Positions 24,399 to 39,612 of a stretch of DNA of 64,000 nt are shown piece after piece. The stretch spans positions 45,354,001-45,418,000 of the forward strand of contig CM069873.1 of NCBI GenBank assembly GCA_036172665.1. The letters are read 5' to 3'. The first letter of the stretch is position 1. Each line of letters begins with the position of its first letter. The stretch comes from Prosopocoilus inquinatus. Lineage: Eukaryota > Arthropoda > Insecta > Coleoptera > Lucanidae. The notes under the pieces were generated by a model. That model was given only the letters and a program-made list of their open reading frames with translations. It was not told where the DNA came from and did not search any database. A program made the translations under genes and the position numbers.

Positions 24399-26257
24399 CA
24401 TCTTATTTGACGTTTCGATGGACTCCAGTAACTCTGATGTGAGATACAAAGTTTTCGGACGCAGCAGAAGCTGGAAATAGTTTTGAACGAAACAACACGT
24501 ATTGGCGTTGTTCCTGTGATGTATCTAATCGATCCTTACTTAGCTACTATGTTATTTGAAGTTTCGATGGACTCCAGTAACTCTAATGTGAGATACGAAA
24601 TTTTCGGACGCAGCAGAAGCTGGAAATAGTTTTAAACGAAACAACACGCATTAGCGTTGTTCCTGTGATGTATCTAATCGATCCTTACTCATCTATCATG
24701 TTATTTGTCGTTTGGATGGACTCTAGTAACTCTGATGTGAGATACGAAGTTTTTGGACGCAGCAGGAGCTGGAAATAGTTTTAAACGAAACAACACGCAT
24801 TAGCGTTGTTCCTGTGATGTATCTAATCGATCCTTACTCATCTATCATGTTATTTGACGTTTGGATGGACTCTAGTAACTCTGATGTGAGATACGAAGTT
24901 TTTGGACGCAGCAGGAGCTGGAAATAGTTTTAAACGAAACAACACGCATTTGCGTTGTTCCTGTGATGTATCTAATCGATCCTTATTTATCTATCATGTT
25001 ATTTGACGTTTCGATGGACTCTAGTAACTCTGATATAAGATACGAAGTTTTTGGGCGCAGCAGGAGCTGGAAATAGTTTTAAACGAAGCAACACGTATTA
25101 GCGTTGTTCCTGTGATGTATCTAATCGATCTTTACTTAGCTACTATGTTATTTGACGTTTCGATGGACTCCAGTAACTCTAATGTGAGATACGAAATTTT
25201 CGGACGCAGCAAAAGCTGGAAATAGTTTTAAACGAAACAACACGCATTAGCGTTGTTCCTGTGATGTATCTAATCGATCCTTATTTATCTATCATGTTAT
25301 TTGACGTTTCGATGGACTCTAGTAACTCTGATGTAAGATACGAAGTTCTTGGGCGCAGCAGGAGCTGGAAATAGTTTTAAACGAAGCAACACGTATTAGC
25401 GTTGTTCCTGTGATGTATCTAATCGATCCTTACTTAGCTACTATGTTATTTGACGTTTCGATGGACTCCAGTAACTCTAATGTGAGATACGAAATTCTCG
25501 GACGCAGCAGAAGCTGGAAATAGTTTTAAACGAAACAACACGCATTAGCGTTGTTCCTGTGATGAATGTAATCGATCCTTATTCATCTATCATGTTATTT
25601 GACGTTTGGATGGGCTCCAGTAACTCTGAAGTGAGATACGAAGTTCTCGGACGCAGCTGAAGCTGAAAATAGTTTTAAACGATACAACACGCATTAGCGT
25701 TGTTCCTGTGATGTATCTAATCGATCCTTACTCATCTATCATGTTATTTGGCGTTTCGATGGACTCCAGTAACTTTGATGTAAGATACGAAGTTCTCGGA
25801 CGCAGCTGAAGCTAGAAATAGTTTTAAACGAAACAACACGCATTAGCGTTGTTCCTGTGCTGTGTCTAATCGATCCTTACTCATCTATCATGTTATTTGG
25901 CGTTTCGATGGAATCCAGTAACTTTGATGTGAGATACGAAGTTCTCGGACGCAGCTGAAGCTAGAAATAGTTTTAAACGAAACAACACGCATTAGCGTTG
26001 TTCCTGTGATGAATGTAATCGATCCTTACTCATCTATCATGTTATTTGACATTTGGATGGGCTCCAGTAACTCTGAAGTGAGATACGAAGTTCTCGGACG
26101 CAGCTGAAGCTAGAAATAGTTTTAAACGAAACAACACGCATTAGCGTTGTTCCTGTGATGAATGTAATCGATCCTTACTCATCTATCATGTTATTTGACG
26201 TTTCGATGGACTCTAGTAACTCTGATGTAAGATACGAAGTTCTCGGACGCAGCAGAA
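24399..26257 (+). repeat. Block Q, copy 2
   Basis: It corresponds to 12,183-14,040 at 82 monomers, including the complete M/C/M/M run that the 16.9-17.2 kb copy has partly lost. It abuts copy B of the higher-order unit. Confidence 0.85.
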
Positions 26258-28300
26258 GCGGGAAATAGTTTTGAACGAAACAACACGCATTAGCGTTGTT
26301 CCTGTGATGTATCTAATCGATCCTTACTCATCTATCATGTTATTTGACGTTTCGATGGACTCTAGTAACTCTGATGTGAGATACGAAGTTTTTGGACGCA
26401 GCAGGAGCTGGAAATAGTTTTAAACGAAACAACACGCATTAGCGTTGTTCCTGTGATGTATCTAATCGATCCTTACTCATCTATCATGTTATTTGACGTT
26501 TGGATGGACTCTAGTAACTCTGATGTGAGATACGAAGTTTTTGGACGCAGCAGGAGCTGGAAATAGTTTTAAACGAAACAGCACGCATTAGCGTTGTTCC
26601 TGTGATGTATCTAATCGATCCTTATTTATCTATCATGTTATTTGACGTTTCGATGGACTCTAGTAACTCTGATGTAAGTTACGAAGTTTTTGGGCGCAGC
26701 AGGAGCGGGAAATAGTTTTAAACGAAGCAACACGTATTAGCGTTGTTGCTGTGATGTATCTAATCGATCCTTACTTAGCTACTATGTTATTTCACGTTTC
26801 GATGGACTCCAGTAACTCTAATGTGAGATACGAAATTTTCGGACGCAGCAGAAGCTGGAAATAGTTTTAAACGAAACAACACGCATTAGCGTTGTTCCTG
26901 TGATGTATCTAATCGATCCTTATTTATCTATCATGTTATTTGACGTTTCGATGGACTCTAGTAACTCTGATGTGTTGTACGAAGTTTTTGGGCGCAGCAG
27001 GAGCTCTAAATAGTTTTAAACGAAGCAACACGTATTAGCGTTGTTCCTGTGATGTATCTAATCGATCCTTACTTATCTATCATGTTATTTGACGTTTGGA
27101 TGGACTCCAGTAACTCTGATGTGAGATACAAAGTTTTCGGACGCAGCAGAAGCTGGAGATAGTTTTAAACGAAACAACACGCATTAGCGTTGTTCCTGTG
27201 ATGTATCTAATCGATCCTTACTCATCTATCATGTTATTTGGCGTTTCGATGGACTCCAGTAACTCTGATGTGAGATACAAAGTTTTCGGACGCAGCAGAA
27301 GCTGGAAATAGTTTTGAACGAAACAACACGTATTAGCGTTGTTCCTGTGATGTATCTAATCGATCCTTACTTAGCTACTATGTTGTTTGACGTTTCGATG
27401 GACTCTAGTAACTCTGATGTGAGATACGAAGTTTTTGGACGCAGCAGGAGCTGGAAATAGTTTTAAACGAAACAACACGCATTAGCGTTGTTCCTGTGAT
27501 GTATCTAATCGATCCTTATTTATCTATCATGTTATTTGACGTTTCGATGGACTCTAGTAACTCTGATATGAGGTACGAAGTTTTTGGGCGCAGCAGGAGC
27601 TCTAAATAGTTTTAAACGAAGCAACACGTATTAGCGTTGTTCCTGTGATGTACCTAATCGATCCTTACTTATCTATCGTGTTATTTGACGTTTGGATGGA
27701 CTCCAGTAACTCTGATGTGAGATACAAAGTTTTCGGACGCAGCAGAAGCTGGAGATAGTTTTAAACGAAACAACACGCATTAGCGTTGTTCCTGTGATGT
27801 ATCTAATCGATCCTTACTCATCTATCATGTTATTTGGCGTTTCGATGGACTCCAGTAACTCTGATATGAGATACAAAGTTTTCGGACGCAGCAGAAGCTG
27901 GAAATAGTTTTGAACGAAACAACACGTATTAGCGTTGTTCCTGTGATGTATCTAATCGATCCTTACTTAGCTACTATGTTATTTGACGTTTCGATGGACT
28001 CCAATAACTCTGATGTGAGATACAAAGTTTTCGGACGCAGCAGAAGCTGGAAATAGTTTTAAACGAAACAACACGCATTAGGGTTGTTCCTGTGATGTAT
28101 CTAATCGATCCTTACTCATCTATCATGTTATTTGGCGTCTCGATGGACTCCAGTAACTCTGATGTGAGATACAAAGTTTTCGGACGCAGCAGAAGCTGGA
28201 AATAGTTTTGAACGAAACAACACGTATTAGCGTTGTTCCTGTGATGTATCTAATCGATCCTTACTTATCTACTATGTTATTTGACGTTTCGATGGACTCC

Positions 28301-28447
28301 AGTAACTCTGATGTGATACAAAGTTTACGGACGCAGCAGAAGCTGGAAATAGTTTTAAACGAAACAACACGCATTACCGTTGTTCCTGTGATGTATCTAA
28401 TCGATCCTTACTCATCTATCATGTTATTTGACGTTTGAATGGACTCC
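28301..28447 (+). repeat. 147-bp monomer, GA deletion (copy B)
   Basis: GATGTGATACAAAGTTTACGG type, the counterpart of 19065 and 37531. It produces a 76-codon open frame at 28208-28438 that ends at GACGTTTGA. Confidence 0.9.
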
Positions 28448-30235
28448 AGTAACTCTGATGTGAGATACAAAGTTCTCGGACGCAGCAGAAGCTGGAAATA
28501 GTTTTGAACGAAACAACACATATTAGCGTTGTTCCTGTGATGTATCTAATCGGTCCTTACTTATCTACTATGTTATTTGACGTTTCGATGGACTCCAGTA
28601 ACTCTGATGTGAGATACGAAATTTTCGAACGCAGCAGAATCTGGAAATAGTTTTAAATGAAACAACACGCATTAGCGTTGTTCCTGTGATGTATCTAATC
28701 GATCCTTACTCATCTATCATGTTATTTGACGTTTCGATGGACTCTAGTAACTCTGATGTGAGATACGAAGTTTTTGGACGCAGCAGGAGCTGGAAATAGT
28801 TTTAAACGAAACAACACGTATTAGCGTTGTTCCTGTGATGTATCTAATCGATCCTTACTTAGCTACTATGTTATTTGACGTTTCGATGGACTCCAGTAAC
28901 TCTAATGTGAGATACGAAATTTTCGGACGCAGCAGAAGCTGGAAATAGTTTTAAACGAAACAACACGTATTAGCGTTGTTCCTGTGATGTATCTAATCGA
29001 TCGTTACTTATCTATCATGTTATTTGACGTTTGGATGGACTCCAGTAACTCTGATGTGAGATACAAAGTTTTCGGACGCAGCAGAAGCTGGAGATAGTTT
29101 CAAACGAAACAACACGCATTAGCGTTGTTCCTGTGATGTATCTAATCGATCCTTACTCATCTATCATGTTATTTGGCGTTTCGATGGACTCCAGTAACTC
29201 TGATGTGAGATACAAACTTTTCGGAAGCAGCAGAAGCTGGAAATAGTTTTGAACGAAACAACACGTATTAGCGTTGTTCCTGTGATGTATCTAATCGATC
29301 CTTACTTAGCTACTATGTTATTTGACGTTTCGATGGACTCCAATAACTCTGATGTGAGATACAAAGTTTTCGGACGCAGCAGAAGCTGGAAATAGTTTTA
29401 AACGAAACAACACGCATTAGGGTTGTTCCTGTGATGTATCTAATCGATCCTTACTCATCTATCATGTTATTTGACGTTTCGATGGACTCTAGTAACTCTG
29501 ATGTGAGATACGAAGTTTTTGGACGCAGCAGGAGCTGGAAATAGTTTTAAACGAAACAACACGCATTAGCGTTGTTCCTGTGATGTATCTAATCGATCCT
29601 TACTCATCTATCATGTTATTTGACGTTTGGATGGACTCTAGTAACTCTGATGTGAGATACGAAGTTTTTGGACGCAGCAGGAGCTGGAAATAGTTTTAAA
29701 CGAAACAGCACGCATTAGCGTTGTTCCTGTGATGTATCTAATCGATCCTTATTTATCTATCATGTTATTTGACGTTTCGATGGACTCTAGTAACTCTGAT
29801 GTAAGTTACGAAGTTTTTGGGCGCAGCAGGAGCTGGAAATAGTTTTAAACGAAGCAACACGTATTAGCGTTGTTGCTGTGATGTATCTAATCGATCCTTA
29901 CTTAGCTACTATGTTATTTCACGTTTCGATGGACTCCAGTAACTCTAATGTGAGATACGAAATTTTCGGACGCAGCAGAAGCTGGAAATAGTTTTAAACG
30001 AAACAACACGCATTAGCGTTGTTCCTGTGATGTATCTAATCGATCCTTATTTATCTATCATGTTATTTGACGTTTCGATGGACTCTAGTAACTCTGATGT
30101 GAGGTACGAAGTTTTTGGGCGCAGCAGGAGCTCTAAATAGTTTTAAACGAAGCAACACGTATTAGCGTTGTTCCTGTGATGTATCTAATCGATCCTTACT
30201 TATCTATCATGTTATTTGACGTTTGGATGGACTCC

Positions 30236-30382
30236 AGTAACTCTGATGTGAGATACAGTTTTCGGACGCAGCAGAAGCTGGAGATAGTTTTAAACGAAAC
30301 AACACGCATTAGCGTTGTTCCTGTGATGTATCTAATCGATCCTTACTCATCTATCATGTTATTTGGCGTTTCGATGGACTCC
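30236..30382 (+). repeat. 147-bp monomer, AA deletion (GATACAGTTTTCGG, copy B)
   Basis: ACAAAG became ACAG. Copy A at the equivalent place (about 21.34 kb) still has ACAAAG, so the deletion arose after A split from the B/C/D lineage. Confidence 0.9.
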
Positions 30383-30829
30383 AGTAACTCTGACGTGAGA
30401 TACAAAGTTTTCGGACGCAGCAGAAGCTGGAAATAGTTTTGAACGAAACAACACGTATTAGCGTTGTTCCTGTGATGTATCTAATCGATCCTTACTTAGC
30501 TACTATGTTATTTGACGTTTCGATGGACTCCAATAACTCTGATGTGAGATACAAAGTTTTCGGACGCAGCAGAAGCTGGAAATAGTTTTAAACGAAACAA
30601 CACGCATTAGGGTTGTTCCTGTGATGTATCTAATCGATCCTTACTCATCTATCATGTTATTTGGCGTCTCGATGGACTCCAGTAACTCTGATGTGAGATA
30701 CAAAGTTTTCGGACGCAGCAGAAGCTGGAAATAGTTTTGAACGAAACAACACGTATTAGCGTTGTTCCTGTGATGTATCTAATCGATCCTTACTTATCTA
30801 CTATGTTATTTGACGTTTCGATGGACTCC

Positions 30830-30976
30830 AGTAACTCTGATGTGATACAAAATTTACGGACGCAGCAGAAGCTGGAAATAGTTTTAAACGAAACAACACG
30901 CATTACCGTTGTTCCTGTGATGTATCTAATCGATCCTTACTCATCTATCATGTTATTTGGCGTTTCGATGGACTCC
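30830..30976 (+). repeat. 147-bp monomer, GA deletion with CAAAATTTACGG (copy B)
   Basis: This is the second subtype of the GA deletion (AAAATTTACGG rather than AAAGTTTACGG). It is shared with 35000, 40060, 44081 and 48992. Confidence 0.9.
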
Positions 30977-33900
30977 GGTAACTCTGATGTGAGATACAAA
31001 GTTTTCGGACGCAGCTGAAGCTAGAAATAATTTTAAACGAAACAACACGCATTAGCGTTGTTCCTGTGATGTATTTAATCGATCCTTACTCATCTATCAT
31101 GTTATTTGACGTTTGAATGGACTCCAGTAACTCTGATGTGAGATACAAAGTTCTCGGACGCAGCAGAAGCTGGAGATAGTTTTAAACGATACAACACGCA
31201 TTAGCGTTGTTCCTGTGATGTATCTAATCGATCCTTACTCATCTATCATGTTATTTGACGTTTCGATGTACTCTAGTAACTCTGATGTGAGATACGAAGT
31301 TCTCGGACGCAGCTGAAGCTAGAAATAATTTTAAACGAAACAACACGCATTAGCGTTGTTCCTGTGATGTATCTAATCGATCCTTACTCATCTATCATGT
31401 TATTTGGCGTTACGATGGACTCCAGTAACTCTGATGTGAGATACAAAGTTTTCGGACGCAGCAGAAGCTGGAAATAGTTTTGAACGAAACAACACGTATT
31501 AGCGTTGTTCCTGTGATGTATCTAATCGATCCTTACTTAGCTACTATGTTATTTGACGTTTCGATGGACTCCAATAACTCTAATGTGAGATACGAAATTT
31601 TCGGACGCAGCAGAAGCTGGAAATAGTTTTAAACGAAACAACACGTATTAGCGTTGTTCCTGTGATGTATCTAATCGATCCTTACTCATCTATCATGTTA
31701 TTTGACGTTTGGATGGACTCTAGTAACTCTGATGTGAGATACGAAGTTTTTGGGCGCAGCAGGAGCTGGAAATAGTTTTAAACGAAGCAACACGTATTAG
31801 CGTTGTTCCTGTGATGTATCTAATCGATCCTTGCTTATCTATCATGTTATTTGACGTTTGGATGGACTCTAGTAACTCTGATGTGAGATACGAAGTTTTT
31901 GGACGCAGCAGGAGCTGGAAATAGTTTTAAACGAAACAACACGCATTAGTGTTGTTCCTGTGATGTATCTAATCGATCCTTACTCATCTATCATGTTATT
32001 TGACGTTTGGATGGACTCTAGTAACTCTGATGTGAGATACGAAGTTTTTGGACGCAGCAGGAGCTGGAAATAGTTTTAAACGAAACAACACGCATTAGCG
32101 TTGTTCGTGTGATGTATCTAATCGATCCTTATTTATCTATCATGTTATTTGACGTTTCGATGGACTCTAGTAACTCTGATGTAAGATACGAAGTTTTTGG
32201 GCGCAGCAGGAGCTGGAAATAGTTTTAAACGAAGCAACACGTATTAGCGTTGTTCCTGTGATGTATCTAATCGATCCTTACTCATCTATCATGTTATTTG
32301 ACGTTTGGATTTACTCTAGTAACTCTGATGTGAGATACAAAGTTTTCGGACGCAGCAGAAGCTGGAGATAGTTTTAAACGAAACAACACGCATTAGCGTT
32401 GTTCCTGTGATGTATCTAATCGATCCTTACTCATCTATCATGTTATTTGGCGTTTCGATGGACTCCAGTAACTCTGATGTGAGATACAAAGTTTTCGGAC
32501 CCAGCAGAAGCTGGAAATAGTTTTGAACGAAACAACACGTATTAGCGTTGTTCCTGTGATGTATCTAATCGATCCTTACTTAGCTACTATGTTATTTGAA
32601 GTTTCGATGGACTCCAATAACTCTAATGTGAGATACGAAATTTTCGGACGCAGCAGAAGCTGGAAATAGTTTTAAAGGAAACAACACGTATTAGCGTTGT
32701 TCCTGTGATGTATCTAATCGATCCTTACTCATCTATCATGTTATTTGGCGTTTCGATGGACTCCAGTAACTCTGATGTGAGATACAAAGTTTTCGGACGC
32801 AGCAGAAGCTGGAAATAGTTTTGAACGAAACAACACGTATTAGCGTTGTTCCTGTGATGTATCTAATCGATCCTTACTTAGATACTATGTTATTTGACCT
32901 TTCGATGGACTCCAATACTTCTGATGTGAGATACAAAGTTTTCGGACGCAGCAGAAGCTGGAGATAGTTTTAAACGATACAACACGCATTAGCGTTGTTC
33001 CTGTGATGTATCTAATCGATCCTTATTTATCTATCATGTTATTTGACGTTTCGATGGACTCTAGTAACTCTGATGTGAGATACGAAGTTTTTGGACGCAG
33101 CAGGAGCTGGAAATAGTTTTAAACGAAACAACACGTATTAGCGTTGTTCCTGTGATGTATCTAATCGATCCTTACTTAGCTACTATGTTATTTGACGTTT
33201 CGATGGACTCCAGTAACTCTAATGTGTGATACGAAATTTTCGGACGCAGCAGAAGCTGGAAATAGTTTTAAACGAAACAACACGTATTAGCGTTGTTCCT
33301 GTGATGTATCTAATCGATCCTTACTCATCTATCATGTTATTTGACGTTTGGATGGACTCCAGTAACTCTGATGTGAGATACGAAGTTCTCGGACGCAGCA
33401 GAAGCTAGAAATAGTTTTGAACGAAACAACACGTATTAGCGTTGTTCCTGTGATGTATCTAATCGATCGTTACTTATCTATCATGTTATTTGACGTTTGG
33501 ATGGACTCCAGTAACTCTGATGTGAGATACAAAGTTTTCGGACGCAGCAGAAGCTGGAGATAGTTTCAAACGAAACAACACGCATTAGCGTTGTTCCTGT
33601 GATGTATCTAATCGATCCTTACTCATCTATCATGTTATTTGGCGTTTCGATGGACTCCAGTAACTCTGATGTGAGATACAAACTTTTCGGAAGCAGCAGA
33701 AGCTGGAAATAGTTTTGAACGAAACAACACGTATTAGCGTTGTTCCTGTGATGTATCTAATCGATCCTTACTTAGCTACTATGTTATTTGACGTTTCGAT
33801 GGACTCCAATAACTCTGATGTGAGATACAAAGTTTTCGGACGCAGCAGAAGCTGGATATAGTTTTAAACGAAACAACACGCATTAGGGTTGTTGCTGTGA

Positions 33901-34999
33901 TGTATCTAATCGATCCTTACTCATCTATCATGTTATTTGACGTTTCGATGGACTCTAGTAACTCTGATGTGAGATACGAAGTTTTTGGACGCAGCAGGAG
34001 CTGGAAATAGTTTTAAACGAAACAACACGCATTAGCGTTGTTCCTGTGATGTATCTAATCGATCCTTACTCATCTATCATGTTATTTGGCGTTACGATGG
34101 ACTCCAGTAACTCTGATGTGAGATACAAAGTTTTCGGACGCAGCAGAAGCTGGAAATAGTTTTGAACGAAACAACACGTATTAGCGTTGTTCCTGTGATG
34201 TATCTAATCGATCCTTACTCATCTATCATGTTATTTGACGTTTGGATGGACTCTAGTAACTCTGATGTGAGATACGAAGTTTTTGGACGCAGCAGGAGCT
34301 GGAAATAGTTTTAAACGAAACAGCACGCATTAGCGTTGTTCCTGTGATGTATCTAATCGATCCTTATTTATCTATCATGTTATTTGACGTTTCGATGGAC
34401 TCTAGTAACTCTGATGTAAGTTACGAAGTTTTTGGGCGCAGCAGGAGCTGGAAATAGTTTTAAACGAAGCAACACGTATTAGCGTTGTTGCTGTGATGTA
34501 TCTAATCGATCCTTACTTAGCTACTATGTTATTTCACGTTTCGATGGACTCCAGTAACTCTAATGTGAGATACGAAATTTTCGGACGCAGCAGAAGCTGG
34601 AAATAGTTTTAAACGAAACAACACGCATTAGCGTTGTTCCTGTGATGTATCTAATCGATCCTTACTCATCTATCATGTTATTTGGCGTTTCGATGGACTC
34701 CAGTAACTCTGACGTGAGATACAAAGTTTTCGGACGCAGCAGAAGCTGGAAATAGTTTTGAACGAAACAACACGTATTAGCGTTGTTCCTGTGATGTATC
34801 TAATCGATCCTTACTTAGCTACTATGTTATTTGACGTTTCGATGGACTCCAATAACTCTGATGTGAGATACAAAGTTTTCGGACGCAGCAGAAGCTGGAA
34901 ATAGTTTTAAACGAAACAACACGCATTAGGGTTGTTCCTGTGATGTATCTAATCGATCCTTACTCATCTATCATGTTATTTGGCGTCTCGATGGACTCC

Positions 35000-35146
35000 A
35001 GTAACTCTGATGTGATACAAAATTTACGGACGCAGCAGAAGCTGGAAATAGTTTTAAACGAAACAACACGCATTACCGTTGTTCCTGTGATGTATCTAAT
35101 CGATCCTTACTCATCTATCATGTTATTTGGCGTTTCGATGGACTCC
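35000..35146 (+). repeat. 147-bp monomer, GA deletion with CAAAATTTACGG (end of copy B)
   Basis: Here the GGCGTCTCG monomer passes directly into the deleted monomer. In copy C an extra monomer with CTTATCTACTATG lies between them, so the offset changes from 8,932 to 9,081 bp across this point. Confidence 0.9.
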
Positions 35147-37530
35147 GGTAACTCTGATGTGAGATACAAAGTTTTCGGACCCAGCAGAAGCTGGAAATAG
35201 TTTTGAACGAAACAACACGTATTAGCGTTGTTCCTGTGATGTATCTAATCGATCCTTACTTAGCTACTATGTTATTTGACGTTTCAATGGACTCCAATAA
35301 CTCTAATGTGAGATACGAAATTTTCGGACGCAGCAGAAGCTGGAAATAGTTTTAAAGGAAACAACACGTATTAGCGTTGTTCCTGTGATGTATCTAATCG
35401 ATCCTTACTCATCTATCATGTTATTTGGCGTTTCGATGGACTCCGGTAACTCTGATGTGAGATACAAAGTTTTCGGACGCAGCTGAAGCTAGAAATAATT
35501 TTAAACGAAACAACACGCATTAGCGTTGTTCCTGTGATGTATCTAATCGATCCTTACTCATCTATCATGTTATTTGACGTTTCGATGGACTCTAGTAACT
35601 CTGATGTGAGATACGAAGTTTTTGGACGCAGCAGGAGCTGGAAATAGTTTTAAACGAAACAACACGCATTAGCGTTGTTCCTGTGATGTATCTAATCGAT
35701 CCTTACTCATCTATCATGTTATTTGACGTTTGGATGGACTCTAGTAACTCTGATGTGAGATACGAAGTTTTTGGACGCAGCAGGAGCTGGAAATAGTTTT
35801 AAACGAAACAGCACGCATTAGCGTTGTTCCTGTGATGTATCTAATCGATCCTTATTTATCTATCATGTTATTTGACGTTTCGATGGACTCTAGTAACTCT
35901 GATGTAAGTTACGAAGTTTTTGGGCGCAGCAGGAGCGGGAAATAGTTTTAAACGAAGCAACACGTATTAGCGTTGTTGCTGTGATGTATCTAATCGATCC
36001 TTACTTAGCTACTATGTTATTTCACGTTTCGATGGACTCCAGTAACTCTAATGTGAGATACGAAATTTTCGGACGCAGCAGAAGCTGGAAATAGTTTTAA
36101 ACGAAACAACACGCATTAGCGTTGTTCCTGTGATGTATCTAATCGATCCTTATTTATCTATCATGTTATTTGACGTTTCGATGGACTCTAGTAACTCTGA
36201 TGTGTTGTACGAAGTTTTTGGGCGCAGCAGGAGCTCTAAATAGTTTTAAACGAAGCAACACGTATTAGCGTTGTTCCTGTGATGTATCTAATCGATCCTT
36301 ACTTATCTATCATGTTATTTGACGTTTGGATGGACTCCAGTAACTCTGATGTGAGATACAAAGTTTTCGGACGCAGCAGAAGCTGGAGATAGTTTTAAAC
36401 GAAACAACACGCATTAGCGTTGTTCCTGTGATGTATCTAATCGATCCTTACTCATCTATCATGTTATTTGGCGTTTCGATGGACTCCAGTAACTCTGATG
36501 TGAGATACAAAGTTTTCGGACGCAGCAGAAGCTGGAAATAGTTTTGAACGAAACAACACGTATTAGCGTTGTTCCTGTGATGTATCTAATCGATCCTTAC
36601 TTAGCTACTATGTTATTTGACGTTTCGATGGACTCTAGTAACTCTGATGTGAGATACGAAGTTTTTGGACGCAGCAGGAGCTGGAAATAGTTTTAAACGA
36701 AACAACACGCATTAGCGTTGTTCCTGTGATGTATCTAATCGATCCTTATTTATCTATCATGTTATTTGACGTTTCGATGGACTCTAGTAACTCTGATATG
36801 AGGTACGAAGTTTTTGGGCGCAGCAGGAGCTCTAAATAGTTTTAAACGAAGCAACACGTATTAGCGTTGTTCCTGTGATGTACCTAATCGATCCTTACTT
36901 ATCTATCGTGTTATTTGACGTTTGGATGGACTCCAGTAACTCTGATGTGAGATACAAAGTTTTCGGACGCAGCAGAAGCTGGAGATAGTTTTAAACGAAA
37001 CAACACGCATTAGCGTTGTTCCTGTGATGTATCTAATCGATCCTTACTCATCTATCATGTTATTTGGCGTTTCGATGGACTCCAGTAACTCTGATATGAG
37101 ATACAAAGTTTTCGGACGCAGCAGAAGCTGGAAATAGTTTTGAACGAAACAACACGTATTAGCGTTGTTCCTGTGATGTATCTAATCGATCCTTACTTAG
37201 CTACTATGTTATTTGACGTTTCGATGGACTCCAATAACTCTGATGTGAGATACAAAGTTTTCGGACGCAGCAGAAGCTGGAAATAGTTTTAAACGAAACA
37301 ACACGCATTAGGGTTGTTCCTGTGATGTATCTAATCGATCCTTACTCATCTATCATGTTATTTGGCGTCTCGATGGACTCCAGTAACTCTGATGTGAGAT
37401 ACAAAGTTTTCGGACGCAGCAGAAGCTGGAAATAGTTTTGAACGAAACAACACGTATTAGCGTTGTTCCTGTGATGTATCTAATCGATCCTTACTTATCT
37501 ACTATGTTATTTGACGTTTCGATGGACTCC

Positions 37531-37677
37531 AGTAACTCTGATGTGATACAAAGTTTACGGACGCAGCAGAAGCTGGAAATAGTTTTAAACGAAACAACAC
37601 GCATTACCGTTGTTCCTGTGATGTATCTAATCGATCCTTACTCATCTATCATGTTATTTGACGTTTGAATGGACTCC
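37531..37677 (+). repeat. 147-bp monomer, GA deletion (copy C)
   Basis: Counterpart of 28301 at 9,230 bp. Confidence 0.9.
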
Positions 37678-39465
37678 AGTAACTCTGATGTGAGATACAA
37701 AGTTCTCGGACGCAGCAGAAGCTGGAAATAGTTTTGAACGAAACAACACATATTAGCGTTGTTCCTGTGATGTATCTAATCGATCCTTACTTATCTACTA
37801 TGTTATTTGACGTTTCGATGGACTCCAGTAACTCTGATGTGAGATACGAAATTTTCGAACGCAGCAGAATCTGGAAATAGTTTTAAATGAAACAACACGC
37901 ATTAGCGTTGTTCCTGTGATGTATCTAATCGATCCTTACTCATCTATCATGTTATTTGACGTTTCGATGGACTCTAGTAACTCTGATGTGAGATACGAAG
38001 TTTTTGGACGCAGCAGGAGCTGGAAATAGTTTTAAACGAAACAACACGTATTAGCGTTGTTCCTGTGATGTATCTAATCGATCCTTACTTAGCTACTATG
38101 TTATTTGACGTTTCGATGGACTCCAGTAACTCTAATGTGAGATACGAAATTTTCGGACGCAGCAGAAGCTGGAAATAGTTTTAAACGAAACAACACGTAT
38201 TAGCGTTGTTCCTGTGATGTATCTAATCGATCGTTACTTATCTATCATGTTATTTGACGTTTGGATGGACTCCAGTAACTCTGATGTGAGATACAAAGTT
38301 TTCGGACGCAGCAGAAGCTGGAGATAGTTTCAAACGAAACAACACGCATTAGCGTTGTTCCTGTGATGTATCTAATCGATCCTTACTCATCTATCATGTT
38401 ATTTGGCGTTTCGATGGACTCCAGTAACTCTGATGTGAGATACAAACTTTTCGGAAGCAGCAGAAGCTGGAAATAGTTTTGAACGAAACAACACGTATTA
38501 GCGTTGTTCCTGTGATGTATCTAATCGATCCTTACTTAGCTACTATGTTATTTGACGTTTCGATGGACTCCAATAACTCTGATGTGAGATACAAAGTTTT
38601 CGGACGCAGCAGAAGCTGGAAATAGTTTTAAACGAAACAACACGCATTAGGGTTGTTCCTGTGATGTATCTAATCGATCCTTACTCATCTATCATGTTAT
38701 TTGACGTTTCGATGGACTCTAGTAACTCTGATGTGAGATACGAAGTTTTTGGACGCAGCAGGAGCTGGAAATAGTTTTAAACGAAACAACACGCATTAGC
38801 GTTGTTCCTGTGATGTATCTAATCGATCCTTACTCATCTATCATGTTATTTGACGTTTGGATGGACTCTAGTAACTCTGATGTGAGATACGAAGTTTTTG
38901 GACGCAGCAGGAGCTGGAAATAGTTTTAAACGAAACAGCACGCATTAGCGTTGTTCCTGTGATGTATCTAATCGATCCTTATTTATCTATCATGTTATTT
39001 GACGTTTCGATGGACTCTAGTAACTCTGATGTAAGTTACGAAGTTTTTGGGCGCAGCAGGAGCTGGAAATAGTTTTAAACGAAGCAACACGTATTAGCGT
39101 TGTTGCTGTGATGTATCTAATCGATCCTTACTTAGCTACTATGTTATTTCACGTTTCGATGGACTCCAGTAACTCTAATGTGAGATACGAAATTTTCGGA
39201 CGCAGCAGAAGCTGGAAATAGTTTTAAACGAAACAACACGCATTAGCGTTGTTCCTGTGATGTATCTAATCGATCCTTATTTATCTATCATGTTATTTGA
39301 CGTTTCGATGGACTCTAGTAACTCTGATGTGAGGTACGAAGTTTTTGGGCGCAGCAGGAGCTCTAAATAGTTTTAAACGAAGCAACACGTATTAGCGTTG
39401 TTCCTGTGATGTATCTAATCGATCCTTACTTATCTATCATGTTATTTGACGTTTGGATGGACTCC

Positions 39466-39612
39466 AGTAACTCTGATGTGAGATACAGTTTTCGGACGCA
39501 GCAGAAGCTGGAGATAGTTTTAAACGAAACAACACGCATTAGCGTTGTTCCTGTGATGTATCTAATCGATCCTTACTCATCTATCATGTTATTTGGCGTT
39601 TCGATGGACTCC
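39466..39612 (+). repeat. 147-bp monomer, AA deletion (copy C)
   Basis: Counterpart of 30236 at 9,230 bp. Confidence 0.9.

Larger units (their letters stand above)
26275..35504 (+). repeat. Higher-order unit, copy B (62 monomers, 9,230 bp)
   Basis: It repeats at 35,505 onward. Landmarks 9,230 bp apart are GCGGG (26705/35935), GAGCTC (27001/36231; 27597/36827), GATATGAGG (27565/36795) and the 147-bp monomers 28301/37531, 30236/39466 and 30830/40060. The length equals 62 x 149 minus 8, the 8 bp being four 2-bp deletions. It ends in a CAGCTGAAGCTAG plus AATAATTTT monomer. Private substitutions against copy C include G at 27385, AATCGGTCC at about 28,549, GAAGTTTCG (A at 32600) and GGATATAG (T at 33857). 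Confidence 0.9.
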